Below are positions 27,641 through 38,200 of a stretch of DNA of 64,000 nucleotides, piece by piece (positions within the stretch are counted from its first letter, which is position 1; each line of letters opens with the position of its first letter). This DNA comes from Pseudomonadota bacterium. GTDB taxonomy: Bacteria > Pseudomonadota > Gammaproteobacteria > Steroidobacterales > Steroidobacteraceae. Under the pieces are notes generated by a model, which made no database searches, was not told the DNA's origin, and saw only the letters and a program-made list of their open reading frames with translations. The stretch covers positions 92,501 to 156,500 of the forward strand of contig JAJYAM010000003.1 in the NCBI GenBank assembly GCA_021779535.1, given 5' to 3'. Position numbers and translations under genes: made by a program.

Positions 27641-28603
27641 ATGCCGACCGAAACGCGCCTGCTCGTCGTGATGGACCCGATCGGGTCGATCAAGCCGGCG
27701 AAGGACAGTACGCTCGCGATGCTGCTGGCCGCCCAGCGGTCCGGGTACCGCTTGCTCTACGCCGAGCAGAGGGACATCGGGCTGCGCGACGGAATCGCCT
27801 GGGGCCGGCTGGCTCCGCTGCGGGTTCGCGACGATCCCCGCGACTGGTTCGAGCTCGGTCCTGCCACGACGCGGCGACTCGGCGATTGTCACGTGATCCT
27901 GATGCGCAAGGATCCGCCGTTCGATACCGAGTACGTCTACACGACCTACATCCTCGACCGGGCCCGCGACCAGGGCGCGCTGGTGGTCAACGATCCGCGC
28001 GGGCTGCGCGACATGAACGAGAAGGTCTACACGGCATGGTTCCCGGAGTGCTGTGCGCCGACGCTGATCACGCGCGACATGGGCGACATGGCGGAGTTCC
28101 TGCGCGAGCACCACAAAGTGGTTTGCAAGCCCTTGCACGGGATGGGCGGGCGGTCGATCTTCGTGCTCGAGGAAGGCGACAAGAACCGTAACGTGGTGTT
28201 CGAGACCCTGACCGACTACGGGAGCCGGTACGCGATCGCGCAACGCTACCTTCCGCAGATCGTGACCGCCGGGGATTGCCGGATCATCCTGATCGACGGC
28301 GAGCCGGTCCCGTTCGCGCTGAAACGCATGCCGAGCGAGACCGATCATCGAGGGAATCTCGCCGCCGGGGCTCGGGCCGAGAGCCGGCCGCTCACCGACC
28401 GCGATCGTTGGTTGTGCGAGCGGATCGGCCCGCCGTTGCGCGATGCGGGAATGGTGTTCGTCGGACTGGACGTGATCGGCGAGTACGTGACCGAAATCAA
28501 CGTGACGAGCCCGACCGGGATCCGCGAGCTCGACCGGAAGCACGATCTCGACATCGGCGGTATGCTCATCGCATCGATATCGAGGCGACTGGGACGTTCG
28601 TGA
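27641..28603 (+). CDS. gshB: Glutathione synthetase
   Basis: ATP-grasp ligase that joins gamma-glutamylcysteine and glycine. 320 aa. The N-terminal LLVVMDPIGSIKPAKDST is the family signature; VVCKPLHGMGGRSIFVL is the ATP-grasp loop, and VTEINVTSPTGIRELDR holds metal/substrate residues near the C-terminus. Gamma-glutamylcysteine synthetase (gshA) is not in this window. It is divergent from the pil operon and overlaps the TonB-like gene by 4 bp, as in pseudomonads where gshB-tonB-yqgE-yqgF is a conserved row. Confidence 0.95.
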   Translation: MPTETRLLVVMDPIGSIKPAKDSTLAMLLAAQRSGYRLLYAEQRDIGLRDGIAWGRLAPLRVRDDPRDWFELGPATTRRLGDCHVILMRKDPPFDTEYVYTTYILDRARDQGALVVNDPRGLRDMNEKVYTAWFPECCAPTLITRDMGDMAEFLREHHKVVCKPLHGMGGRSIFVLEEGDKNRNVVFETLTDYGSRYAIAQRYLPQIVTAGDCRIILIDGEPVPFALKRMPSETDHRGNLAAGARAESRPLTDRDRWLCERIGPPLRDAGMVFVGLDVIGEYVTEINVTSPTGIRELDRKHDLDIGGMLIASISRRLGRS

Positions 28604-29559
28604 ATTCGGAGCTCCTCGAGACCGGGCTGCCGCCGGCGCAGGATCGGTTGCTGACCACGCTGTTCCTGGCGGCCTTGCTGCACGGCATCGTGATCCTCGG
28701 GGTCGGTTTCGGCGCACCTCGATTTGCGGTCCATCGGGACACGGCTCGCGGGCTGCAGGTGATCCTGGTGAGTGACCAGGCCCCGGCCGTCGCCCACAAT
28801 CCGCACGCCGCATACCTCGCGCAGCGCAGCCAGCGCGGTGCCGGCAACACGCTCACCCGCGCACGCGCCCGGATTCCCAAATCCTCGCCGGCATCGATCG
28901 ACCACCCGGGGATCGCCGGGGGTCAGGCGCTGCGCTACCCGTCGCTGCCGCAGGGCGGCGACTCGGACGACGCCGTGGTCACGACCACTGCGCCGCAGAC
29001 CCGGATCGTCTACCAACGCCCGTCCCAACCGCTGCCGTCAGCCTCGATGCTGCCGATCCGCCTCGAGAAGCGGCCGGATCTGCGGATGGAAGCGAACGCC
29101 GACGGCGTCGAATTGCGGCTCCGCGGCAAAGCGCGCCGGATGCTGTGGATCGCCGCCGACACTCGCGCGATCGACGTCGCCGCCTACCTGGACGCGTGGC
29201 GACGCCACGTCGAGCGAATCGGCACCCGGAACTTTCCGAGCGCCGCACGGCTCGCCGGGCGCACGGGCACGCCGTTGATCCAAGCGACGATCGACGCGAA
29301 CGGGCACCTGGCGGCCGTGCGCATCCGCCGCAGCAGCGGCAACCCCGCGATCGACGACGCGGCGATCCGGATCCTGCAGCTCGCCACGCCGTTCGCGCCG
29401 TTTCCGCGCGCGCTCGCCGCGAAGCACGATGCGATCCGGATCACCTATGCTTGGGAATTCCTGGCCGGTGCGCCGGGCGGTTCGCGCGTCTACACCGAGC
29501 CGGCCGCGGCACCGACGACCTCGGCGGGGCCTCGCCAGCATCCGCCCGCTGCGCGATGA
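28600..29559 (+). CDS. TonB-like energy transducer
   Basis: Inner-membrane anchored periplasmic protein, 319 aa. One transmembrane helix near the N-terminus (LLTTLFLAALLHGIVILGVGF), a long linker, and a C-terminal TonB domain (RNFPSAARLAGRTGTPLIQA; LAAVRIRRSSGNPAIDDAAI). TonB proteins pass proton-motive energy to outer-membrane transporters. The GTG start at 28600 overlaps the gshB stop (GTGA); the ORF track's longer version is in the gshB region. No exbB/exbD follows, so it must use partners from elsewhere. Confidence 0.82.
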   Translation: MNSELLETGLPPAQDRLLTTLFLAALLHGIVILGVGFGAPRFAVHRDTARGLQVILVSDQAPAVAHNPHAAYLAQRSQRGAGNTLTRARARIPKSSPASIDHPGIAGGQALRYPSLPQGGDSDDAVVTTTAPQTRIVYQRPSQPLPSASMLPIRLEKRPDLRMEANADGVELRLRGKARRMLWIAADTRAIDVAAYLDAWRRHVERIGTRNFPSAARLAGRTGTPLIQATIDANGHLAAVRIRRSSGNPAIDDAAIRILQLATPFAPFPRALAAKHDAIRITYAWEFLAGAPGGSRVYTEPAAAPTTSAGPRQHPPAAR

Positions 29560-29569
29560 TGGTCCGGCG

Positions 29570-30133
29570 ATGAACGAATCCGCGTACCTGACGAACCAGC
29601 TGCTGATCGCGATGCCGGCGATGAACGACCCGAACTTCGCGCAGACCGTCGCGCTGGTCTGCGATCACGGTCCTCGCGGCGCGCTCGCGCTGATCGTGAA
29701 CAAGCCCTTGCCGATGCGCCTCGGCGAAGTCTTCGAGCAATTGGAGATCGAGATCCCGACCGGACCGGTGACCGCCCGCCCCGTGCTCCGCGGCGGTCCG
29801 ATGCAGACCGACCGCGGATTCGTCGTGCACACCGCCGCAGGCGGGTGGGACTCGACGTTGCAGGTCTCGGAGCAGCTGTACGTCACGACCTCGCGGGACA
29901 TCCTCGTCGCGCTCGCGCGCGGGGACTGCCCCGGCGACGCGCTCGTTGCGCTCGGATATGCCGGCTGGGACGGCGGTCAACTGGAAGACGAGATCCGCGC
30001 GAACGCGTGGCTGAACGCACCGGTCGATCGCGGCATCCTCTTCGATCTGCCGTACGAGGCTCGCTGGGAGGCCGCCGCCCGGCTGCTCGGCGTCGATCTC
30101 GCGCGGCTCAGCCCGTTGAGCGGCAATGCCTGA
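29570..30133 (+). CDS. yqgE: YqgE/AlgH family protein
   Basis: UPF0301 family protein, 187 aa, function not established; linked to alginate regulation (AlgH) in Pseudomonas. Recognisable by LTNQLLIAMPAMNDPNFAQT at the N-terminus, ALALIVNKPLPMRLGEV, VLRGGPMQTDRGFVVH and ALGYAGWDGGQLEDEI. ATG 29570 agrees with the family start. It overlaps ruvX by 8 bp in the conserved yqgE-yqgF order. Confidence 0.93.
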   Translation: MNESAYLTNQLLIAMPAMNDPNFAQTVALVCDHGPRGALALIVNKPLPMRLGEVFEQLEIEIPTGPVTARPVLRGGPMQTDRGFVVHTAAGGWDSTLQVSEQLYVTTSRDILVALARGDCPGDALVALGYAGWDGGQLEDEIRANAWLNAPVDRGILFDLPYEARWEAAARLLGVDLARLSPLSGNA

Positions 30134-30585
30134 GCCGTCGGGTCGCGGCGCCCCGCGGCTCCTCCTCGCGTTCGACTACGGCAGGCGCCGGATCGGCGTC
30201 GCCTGCGGCGATACGCTCAGCCGATCCGCCGCCGCGTTGCGTGGACTGCGGACGCCCGATGGCGTCGTGCCCTGGCGCGAGGTGCAGGCACTGCTCGAGG
30301 AGTGGCGCCCGGCGGCGGCGGTCGTCGGCCTGCCGTATAATGCCGACGGCACCGAGGGCGATCTCGCGCGCGAGTCGCGTGCGTTCGCAACGCAGCTGGC
30401 CGGGCGGTTCGCGCTGCCCGTACACCTCGTCGACGAGCGTTACTCCTCGCTCGCGGCCACCGAACGGCTGCGCCGCGAACGCGAGTCCGGGGCGCGCCGC
30501 CGCCGCGTCACGAAGACCGACGTGGACGCCGCCGCGGCCTGCGTGATACTGGAACGTTGGTTCGACGAGACGGACGGCGGAGCGA

Positions 30586-30605
<20 letters not shown>
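30126..30605 (+). CDS. ruvX: Putative pre-16S rRNA nuclease / Holliday-junction resolvase
   Basis: YqgF/RuvX RNase-H-fold nuclease, 159 aa. LLAFDYGRRRIGVACGD holds the first catalytic Asp, VVGLPYNADGTEG the middle motif, VHLVDERYSS and VDAAAACVILERW the remaining acidic residues. Family members process the 5' end of 16S rRNA. It overlaps yqgE by 8 bp and pyrB by 20 bp, so translation of the three is likely coupled. Confidence 0.93.
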
Positions 30606-31554
<949 letters not shown>

Positions 31555-32523
31555 CCGGTCCCTCGTGCCGGCCGGTCGCGGCCGGTCGCGGAGCCACCCC
31601 GTCGTCGAGGCGCATCAACGCCTCGCCCATCCGGATCTCGCGGCCCGGGACGATTCCGGAGCACAATTCGGCCCCGTCGGGCGCGAGCACGATGATCGTC
31701 GAGCCGTGCTCGAACCAGCCCATCTCCTCGCCCTTCACGAGATGCGCGTCGCAGGCGATCCGGTTCGGTCCGCGATACCGCAGGTGCAATCGCACGTCGA
31801 GGAAGCGCAGGCGGATGCTCGCGACCAGGATCGCGGCCACCGGGACGATCGTGATCGGCGCCCCGGACTCGAGTCGACAACGGATCACCGCCCGTTCGTT
31901 CCGGCAGAACAGCCGTTGCACCCGGGCGAGCGCCGGGGGATTGACGTTCCACGCATCGCCGGCGACGTAATCGACGCGCTCCACGGCGCAGTCGTGCGGC
32001 GCGTGGAAACGGTGATACATCCCCGCCCGCAGGCGCAGGGTCGCGTAGCAGCCGTTCGCGTAGGCGGCCGCGAGTTCCCGATCCAGCAGCAGGTCCCCGA
32101 GCGCGTAGCGGGAATCCTTCGCCTGCAACAGCAAACCCCGCTCGATCGTGCCGCACGCGCCGACGATCGCGTCGCAGGGACTCGCGAGCCGGCGCGGGTC
32201 GTCGACCACGGTGCGCGCGCCCGGACGCAGCCGGCGCGTGAAGCACTCCTGTAGGCTCGCGAAGCTTGCGTGCTCCGCGTCGCGCAGGTCCAGTCCGCCG
32301 TAGCGGCGCCACAACGCGATCCCCGCGGCGGCGAACCAGCGGTTCCGGTATCGGCTGACCCGGCCCATCGCGATCGTCGCCAAGCGGCGCGGAATTCGGT
32401 TGCAAATCGCGAAATTCCACCCGCCCCGCGAAACGGGGCGTCGGGTCGGTCGGCGCACGGTCATCGAAACGTCATTCGCCGGCCCTACAGTCGGCGCCGG
32501 GCCATCACCGAGGGAGCCCGGTC

Positions 32524-34233
32524 GTGTCGATCCCTGCCGAATGGCTGTTCGCGGTGCCGTTCGCGCTCGTGCTGCTCGCCGCGGTGCGCGCGCTGCACGC
32601 GCGTTGGCTGCTGTCCGCGGCCAAGCATCCCTCGATCGCGGGCCACGCCCGCCTGGCGCGCGCGATCACCCGGCTCGTCCCCTATTACGAGTACGATGAC
32701 AGCCGCTTCTTCAGCGCCGACGGCGCGCCGGCGCCGCTCGCCGCCAAGCGACGCGGGGCGTTCGAGGCTCTGGCCGGACGGCTCGCCGATCGGCATCCGT
32801 CCTCGCTCGCCGTCACGCGAACCGCGCAGACGGCGATCTCCGATCTGCAGTTCACCGCGCGATACCGCGTGCCGTTCCAATTCAGCCGGCGAGTCCGCGA
32901 GCAGCTCGGCGCCGGGGCTTTCCTGGCCGCTTCGCACGGCGTCGAGCTCGTCGACCTCGACGGTCGTCGGTTCTACGATCTGACGGGCTCTTACGGCGTG
33001 AACGTCTTCGGCTACGACTTCTACAAGGAATGCATCGATCGGGGCGCGGCGGCGGTCCGCGACCTCGGTCCCGTGCTCGGCGCCTATCACCCGGTGGTCG
33101 CCGACAACGCTGCCCGGCTGCTCGCGATCTGCGGGCTCGACGAGATCTCCTTCCACATGTCGGGGACGGAGGCGGTGATGCAGGCGGTGCGCCTGGCCCG
33201 CTATCACACCGGCCGGCGGCGGCTGGTGCGCTTCAGCGGCGCCTATCACGGCTGGTGGGGCGACGTGCAGCCCGGTCCGGGAAACCCGGTACCCGCACCC
33301 GATACGCTGACCCTGAGGGACATGGACGACGCGAGCCTGCGGGTCCTGCGCGGCCGCCGCGACGTCGCCTGCGTGCTCGTGAACCCGCTGCAGGCGCTGC
33401 ATCCGAACGCCGCGGCGCCCGCCGATTCGGCGCTGGTCGACGGTGCGCGGCCTGCCGGCTTCGACCGCGTTGCGTATACCGCCTGGTTGCGCGCGCTGCG
33501 CGAGGTGTGCACCGCGCGTGGCATTGCGTTGATCTTCGACGAGGTGTTCGTCGGCTTCCGGCTCGCGCCCGGGGGCGCGCAGGAATATTTCGGCGTCCGC
33601 GCCGACCTCGTGACCTACGGCAAGACGGTCGCCGGCGGCCTGCCGGTCGGCGTGCTCTGCGGGCGACGCGATCTGATGCGCCGGTTCCGCGCGGACCGCC
33701 CGGCGGACGTGTGTTTCGCGCGCGGCACCTTCAATTCGCATCCCTACGTGATGGGCGCGATGCAGGCGTTCCTGCAGCGCCTGGAGACGCCGGAGATCCG
33801 CACGCTGTACGCGGGACTGGACGAGCGCTGGAACGCCCGGGCGGAGGCGCTCAACGAGCGGTTCGCGACCGCCAATCTGCCACTGCGGGTCGCGAATCTG
33901 TCGACGATCTGGACGATCGCCTACCGGCAGCCGTCTCGCTACCACTGGATGCTGCAGTACTACCTGCGCGACGCCGGCCTCGCGCTCGGCTGGGTCGGCA
34001 CCGGCCGCCTGATCTTCAGTCTGAACTACACCGCAGCCGACTACGCCGAAGTCGCCGACCGGATCGTCGCCGCCGCCCGGCAGATGCTGCACGACGGATG
34101 GTGGTGGTCGGATCCGGGCGCGACGGGCGCGCGCATTCGCCGCCGCGTGCTCTTCGAGATGCTTCAGGCGCGTCGCTCCGTCATCATCGGGTCGAGCCGC
34201 TCGCCCCGCAGCAAGTGGAGCGGCGCCTTGTAG
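32524..34233 (+). CDS. Membrane-anchored class III aminotransferase (GSA-aminomutase-like)
   Basis: 569 aa, much longer than soluble GSA aminomutase (about 430). A transmembrane helix (WLFAVPFALVLLAAVRAL, residues 7-24) precedes a region of about 100 residues of unknown role and a PLP fold-type I domain. FHMSGTEAVMQAVRLAR, YHGWWGD, LIFDEVFVGFRLAPGG and the PLP lysine in YGKTVAGGLPVG (about 366) are visible. The GTG start has GGGAG 8 nt upstream. Substrate unknown: not a normal hemL given the membrane anchor and N-terminal insert. Its 3' end overlaps the next gene by 70 bp on the opposite strand. Possibly lipid-related given psd next door, but that is inference. Confidence 0.8.
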   Translation: MSIPAEWLFAVPFALVLLAAVRALHARWLLSAAKHPSIAGHARLARAITRLVPYYEYDDSRFFSADGAPAPLAAKRRGAFEALAGRLADRHPSSLAVTRTAQTAISDLQFTARYRVPFQFSRRVREQLGAGAFLAASHGVELVDLDGRRFYDLTGSYGVNVFGYDFYKECIDRGAAAVRDLGPVLGAYHPVVADNAARLLAICGLDEISFHMSGTEAVMQAVRLARYHTGRRRLVRFSGAYHGWWGDVQPGPGNPVPAPDTLTLRDMDDASLRVLRGRRDVACVLVNPLQALHPNAAAPADSALVDGARPAGFDRVAYTAWLRALREVCTARGIALIFDEVFVGFRLAPGGAQEYFGVRADLVTYGKTVAGGLPVGVLCGRRDLMRRFRADRPADVCFARGTFNSHPYVMGAMQAFLQRLETPEIRTLYAGLDERWNARAEALNERFATANLPLRVANLSTIWTIAYRQPSRYHWMLQYYLRDAGLALGWVGTGRLIFSLNYTAADYAEVADRIVAAARQMLHDGWWWSDPGATGARIRRRVLFEMLQARRSVIIGSSRSPRSKWSGAL

Positions 34234-34772
34234 TAGAGCTGCACGTCGTGGAACGGGTCGGTCAGGATCTTCGTGAGCCAGACCAGACCGGTCTTTGGGT
34301 CCTTGATGAACGCGAGCTGCGCCGTGCGGAACAGCAAGCCGCCGGTGCCGACCGCGAGCCAGACCTCACCGAGCCGGCGCAGGAAGTCCGCGGCGCCGGT
34401 TTGCGCCCGGAACGCACCGAACAGCGTCGGATCGATCCAGAGCAACACCGGAGCGACCGCCCATACCGCGAGCAGCACGGTCTTGCGGCGCAAGTTGTAT
34501 CCCACCTTGATCGCCTCCTTGTGCTCGTGCGTGGCGCCGTTGACCGTGTCGTAGCCCTTCGGCTCGAAGAAGAAGTGGCCGGCCTGGCGACTGACCATCG
34601 CCAACAGCCAGCCGACCAGCGCCGCGAGCGCCGGGCTCACGACGCAGGTCGCATACGCGGCCAGGAAGCTGATCGCGCTGAACAGGTGCAACGTTTGATT
34701 GATCCGGCTGTGGTGATAGTAGCGGTGGTCGTCCCAACGCTGCGTCGCCAGGGCCTCACGGAAGCTGGGCAT
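34164..34772 (-). CDS. Mpo1/DUF962-like integral membrane protein
   Basis: 202 aa with about four hydrophobic helices. The conserved-looking polar residues are DDHRYYHHSRINQTLHLFSA at the N-terminus and SRQAGHFFFEPKGYD further on; His-rich H...N..H and QxxGHxxFE patterns like these occur in the DUF962/Mpo1 family, whose yeast member is a dioxygenase of 2-hydroxy fatty acids. That match is from memory and is tentative. ATG 34772 has GGAG 10 nt upstream (CCGGAGACACAGGC), so the ORF track start at 34841 is not used. It overlaps the aminotransferase 3' end by 70 bp. Confidence 0.55.
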   Translation of the reverse strand: MPSFREALATQRWDDHRYYHHSRINQTLHLFSAISFLAAYATCVVSPALAALVGWLLAMVSRQAGHFFFEPKGYDTVNGATHEHKEAIKVGYNLRRKTVLLAVWAVAPVLLWIDPTLFGAFRAQTGAADFLRRLGEVWLAVGTGGLLFRTAQLAFIKDPKTGLVWLTKILTDPFHDVQLYYKAPLHLLRGERLDPMMTERRA

Positions 34773-34923
34773 TGCCTGTGTCTCCGGGTGGTACGAACAG
34801 AGCGGTCGCGGGTTCGCGAATCTCAGTAATAAGCGACTCATGTTGCAGGCGCATGACGAGCCCGCCGGATCGGTCGCCGATCCTTAATCGAACCGTCACC
34901 GACGCATGCGATGCTCCCCGCCA

Positions 34924-35967
34924 ATGCGAATCGTCATCGTCACCGACGCCTGGCATCCCCAGATCAACGGCGTCGTCGCGACGCTCGCGCACACCGCGAC
35001 GTGGCTGCGCCGCTTCGGGCACGACTTGGAGATGATCACGCCGTCGGGATTTCCGAGCCTGCCGTGCCCGACATACCCGGAGATCCGGTTGTCGCTGCTG
35101 CCGTACTCGACGATCGCTCGACGCATCGAGGCGTTCGCCCCCGACGCGGTGCACGTCGCGACCGAAGGTCCGCTCGGGCTCGCCGCGCGGCGATTCTGCA
35201 CCGGGCGGCGCTGGCGGTTCACGACCTCGTATCACACCCGGTTCCCCCAGTACCTGCGCGCACGATTCCCCGTCCCCGAACGCCTTTCCTACGCGGCGCT
35301 GCGGCGCTTCCACGCGCCGGCACGGTGCTGCATGGTGAGCACGGAGTCGGTGCGGAGCGAGCTCGCCGCCCGCGGCTTCCGGAATCTCGCGATTTGGCGG
35401 CGGGGCGTCGATACGGAACTGTTCCGTCCGGGGGACAAGTCGGCTCTGGCGCTGCCGAGGCCCATCGCCGCGTACGTCGGGCGGGTCGCGGTGGAGAAGA
35501 ACGTCGGCGCATTCCTCGCGATGCCGTGGCACGGCAGCAAGGTCGTGATCGGCGACGGGCCCGCGCGGGCGCCGCTGCAGCGCGAGCATCCCGGCGCGCA
35601 TTTCCTGGGGTTTCGCGTCGGCGAAGACCTGGCGAGGCTGCTCGCCGCCACCGACGTGATGGTGTTTCCGAGCCGCACCGACACCTTCGGTCTGGTGAAT
35701 CTCGAGGCGGCGGCCTGCGGCGTTCCGGTCGCCGCCTACCCGGTGACCGGACCGATCGACGTGATCGAGGACGGGGTGTCCGGTGCGCTCGACCCGGATC
35801 TCGCCGTGGCCGCCCGGCGGGCACTCGACCTCGATCCGCAGGCGTGCCGTCGTCGCGCGCTGCAATTCGACTGGGCGGGGTGCAGCCGCGAGTTCGTGGC
35901 GAATCTCGCCCCGAACGGCGGCGAACGCGCCGCGCCCGCGCCGGCGCCCTGCGTCAGCCGAAGTTGA
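34924..35967 (+). CDS. GT4-family glycosyltransferase
   Basis: 347-aa GT-B glycosyltransferase. N-terminal MRIVIVTDAWHPQINGVVAT is typical of GDP-mannose or UDP-sugar dependent enzymes that build glycolipids. RWRFTTSYHTRFPQYLRARF is an acceptor-side region; YVGRVAVEKNVGAFL and FPSRTDTFGLVNLEAAACGV (E-x7-E-like donor motif) are in the C-terminal half. I use ATG 34924, which opens the Rossmann strand, rather than 34906 six codons before; neither has a clear ribosome site. Acceptor unknown; members of this group often glycosylate diacylglycerol. Overlaps the next gene by 14 bp (convergent). Confidence 0.82.
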   Translation: MRIVIVTDAWHPQINGVVATLAHTATWLRRFGHDLEMITPSGFPSLPCPTYPEIRLSLLPYSTIARRIEAFAPDAVHVATEGPLGLAARRFCTGRRWRFTTSYHTRFPQYLRARFPVPERLSYAALRRFHAPARCCMVSTESVRSELAARGFRNLAIWRRGVDTELFRPGDKSALALPRPIAAYVGRVAVEKNVGAFLAMPWHGSKVVIGDGPARAPLQREHPGAHFLGFRVGEDLARLLAATDVMVFPSRTDTFGLVNLEAAACGVPVAAYPVTGPIDVIEDGVSGALDPDLAVAARRALDLDPQACRRRALQFDWAGCSREFVANLAPNGGERAAPAPAPCVSRS

Positions 35968-37036
35968 TCTTCGCCTCGAGGTTCGTCCGCGAATCGGCGG
36001 TCGAGAGCGCCTCCTCGAGCGCAATCCGGCCCTCGCGCACGAGGTTGTAGAGGGCGCTGTCGAAGCTCTGCATCCCGCGCTCGGTCCCGGTCCGCAACGC
36101 CTCCTTGACCCCGAAGACGTCGCCCTTCTTGACCAGTTCGCTGATGTGCGCGGTGTTCACGAGCACCTCGCAGGCCGCGACCCGCGCGCCGCCCTTGGTC
36201 GACACGAGCCGCTGCGACACGATCGCGCGCAGATACTGGGACAGGTCCAGGAAGATCTGGTTGTGCTGATCGCGCGGGAACATGTTGATGATTCGATCGA
36301 GCGTCTCCGCGCAATTGTTCGCGTGCAGCGTCGCGATGCACAGATGACCGGTCCCGGCGAGCGTGATCGCGGCCTCCATCGTCTCGCGGTCGCGGATCTC
36401 GCCGATCAGGATCACGTCCGGGGCGGCCCGCACGGCGCTGCGCAGCGCGCGCGCGTAGGATTTCGTGTCGAGACCGACCTCCCGCTGGTTCACGATCGAT
36501 TTCTTGTTGGTGTGCAGGAATTCGATCGGGTCCTCGATCGTCAGGATGTGGTCGGACGAGGTTTCGTTGCGGTGGTTGAGCATCGCCGCGAGCGTCGTCG
36601 ATTTGCCGGCGCCCGCGCCGCCGACCATCAGCACCAACCCGCGCCGCAACATCACCAGGTCCTTGAGGATCTCGGGCATGCCGAGATCCTCGAGCCGCGG
36701 CATGTCGGCGGTGATGTAGCGCAGGACCATCGCCGGATAGCCGCGCTGGTAGAAGACGTTCACGCGAAACCGGCCGAGACCCGACTCGGAGATCGCGAAG
36801 TCGATCTCCAGGTCCTCGGTGAAGTGGTCGATCTGCTCCTGCGTCATCAGGCCGAGCGCCGCCTGCCGGACCATCTCCGGGGTCAGCACCTGCTTGTTCA
36901 CCGGGAAGATCTTGCCTTCGATCTTGATCTTCACCGGTGCGTTGCTCGTGAAGAACAGGTCCGAGGCCTTCTTCTCGACCATCAGCTTGAACAACGGCTT
37001 CGTGTTCATCGGCTGCGCGGGGGCTGTCGCGGCCAT
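35954..37036 (-). CDS. Third PilT/PilU-family retraction ATPase
   Basis: 360-aa secretion-type ATPase of the PilT/PilU group. N-terminal PAS-like domain (LFKLMVEKKASDLFFTS), Walker A VGGAGAGKSTTLA (about 138), Asp box ILTIEDPIEFLHTNKKSIVN, Walker B DVILIGEIRDRETME and His box GHLCIATLHANN are all intact. Closer to PilU than PilT by its N-terminus (KKASDLFFT, INMFPRDQ), so it looks like a second PilU-type paralogue. It follows pilU by 5 bp. The C-terminus lacks the acidic tail of PilU and ends LEAKINFG. May modulate retraction under certain conditions; not shown. Confidence 0.88.
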   Translation of the reverse strand: MAATAPAQPMNTKPLFKLMVEKKASDLFFTSNAPVKIKIEGKIFPVNKQVLTPEMVRQAALGLMTQEQIDHFTEDLEIDFAISESGLGRFRVNVFYQRGYPAMVLRYITADMPRLEDLGMPEILKDLVMLRRGLVLMVGGAGAGKSTTLAAMLNHRNETSSDHILTIEDPIEFLHTNKKSIVNQREVGLDTKSYARALRSAVRAAPDVILIGEIRDRETMEAAITLAGTGHLCIATLHANNCAETLDRIINMFPRDQHNQIFLDLSQYLRAIVSQRLVSTKGGARVAACEVLVNTAHISELVKKGDVFGVKEALRTGTERGMQSFDSALYNLVREGRIALEEALSTADSRTNLEAKINFG

Positions 37037-37041
37037 GGTGG

Positions 37042-38199
37042 TCAGAACACCTCGTCTTCACGTTCCTGGACGATACGCAACGATTGCGCGGTCTCGTCGA
37101 GCACCCGGCCCTCGCGCTTGCTCTCGAGCTTCACGCGCAGGCGCAACTCGTTCTTGGAGTCCGCATTGCGCAGCGCGTCCTCGTAGGAGATCAGATGGGC
37201 TTCGTACAACTCGAACAAGGCCTGGTCGAACGTCTTCATCCCGAGACGATTCGATCGGGCCATCACGTCCTTGATCTTGGACACCTCGCCCTTGAAGATC
37301 AGGTCCGAGATCAACGGCGACTGCAGCATGATCTCCATCGCCGCGATCCGTCCGGAACCGGATTCGCGCGGAATCAGCCGCTGCGAGATCAACGCCCGGA
37401 CGTTCAGCGACAGGTCCATCAACAGCTGTTCCCGACGCTCCTCGGGGAAGAAGTTGATGATGCGGTCGAGCGCCTGGTTGGAATTGTTCGCGTGCAGGGT
37501 CGCAAGCACGAGATGGCCGGTCTCCGCGAACTGGATGCCGTACTCCATCGTCTCGCGGTCGCGGATCTCGCCGATCAGGATCACGTCGGGCGCCTGGCGC
37601 AGGGTGTTCTTCAGCGCGACGAGCCAGTTCTCGCAGTCGACGCCGACCTCGCGATGGGTGATCACGCAGCCCGCGTGCGGGTGCACGTACTCGACCGGAT
37701 CTTCGATCGTCACGATGTGGCCGCGGGTCTTTTCGTTGCGGTAACCGACCATCGCGGCGAGCGACGTCGACTTGCCGGAACCGGTCCCGCCGACCAGGAT
37801 CACGAGACCGCGCTTCGAGAGCACGACCTCCTTCAGGACCGCGGGCAGCTCCAGTTCTTCGATCGTCGGGATCTTCGCGTTGATCGTGCGAAGCACCGCG
37901 CCGGTGTAGCCCTGCTGGATGAACGCGCTCACGCGGAACCGGCCGATGCCGGGGGGCGCGATCGCGAAATTGCATTCCTTGGTCGCATCGAAGTCGCGCG
38001 TCTGCCGGTCGTTCATGATCGCCCGGACGAGCACCGCGCTTTGTTCGGGCGTGAGCGCGCGCTCGGACTGGGGCCGGATCTCGCCGTCGACCTTGATCGC
38101 CGGAGGGAAGCCGGCGGTGATGAACAGGTCCGAACCCTTCTTCTCCACCATGCGCCGCAGGAGATCCTGCATCAGGCGAATCGCTTGATCGCGTTCCAT
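37042..38199 (-). CDS. pilU: Type IV pilus retraction ATPase PilU
   Basis: 385 aa, the usual PilU length. Motifs: GSDLFITAGFPPAIKVDG at the N-terminus, Walker A VGGTGSGKSTSLA, Asp box IVTIEDPVEYVHPHAGCVIT, Walker B DVILIGEIRDRETME, His box GHLVLATLHANNS. The C-terminal RVLDETAQSLRIVQEREDEVF tail is typical of PilU. ATG 38199 is immediately upstream of the pilT stop region (ATG 38199, pilT ends 38201), and the family begins there; the longer ORF-track start lies inside pilT. PilU assists PilT-dependent retraction. Confidence 0.94.
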   Translation of the reverse strand: MERDQAIRLMQDLLRRMVEKKGSDLFITAGFPPAIKVDGEIRPQSERALTPEQSAVLVRAIMNDRQTRDFDATKECNFAIAPPGIGRFRVSAFIQQGYTGAVLRTINAKIPTIEELELPAVLKEVVLSKRGLVILVGGTGSGKSTSLAAMVGYRNEKTRGHIVTIEDPVEYVHPHAGCVITHREVGVDCENWLVALKNTLRQAPDVILIGEIRDRETMEYGIQFAETGHLVLATLHANNSNQALDRIINFFPEERREQLLMDLSLNVRALISQRLIPRESGSGRIAAMEIMLQSPLISDLIFKGEVSKIKDVMARSNRLGMKTFDQALFELYEAHLISYEDALRNADSKNELRLRVKLESKREGRVLDETAQSLRIVQEREDEVF

Positions 38200-38200
38200 G

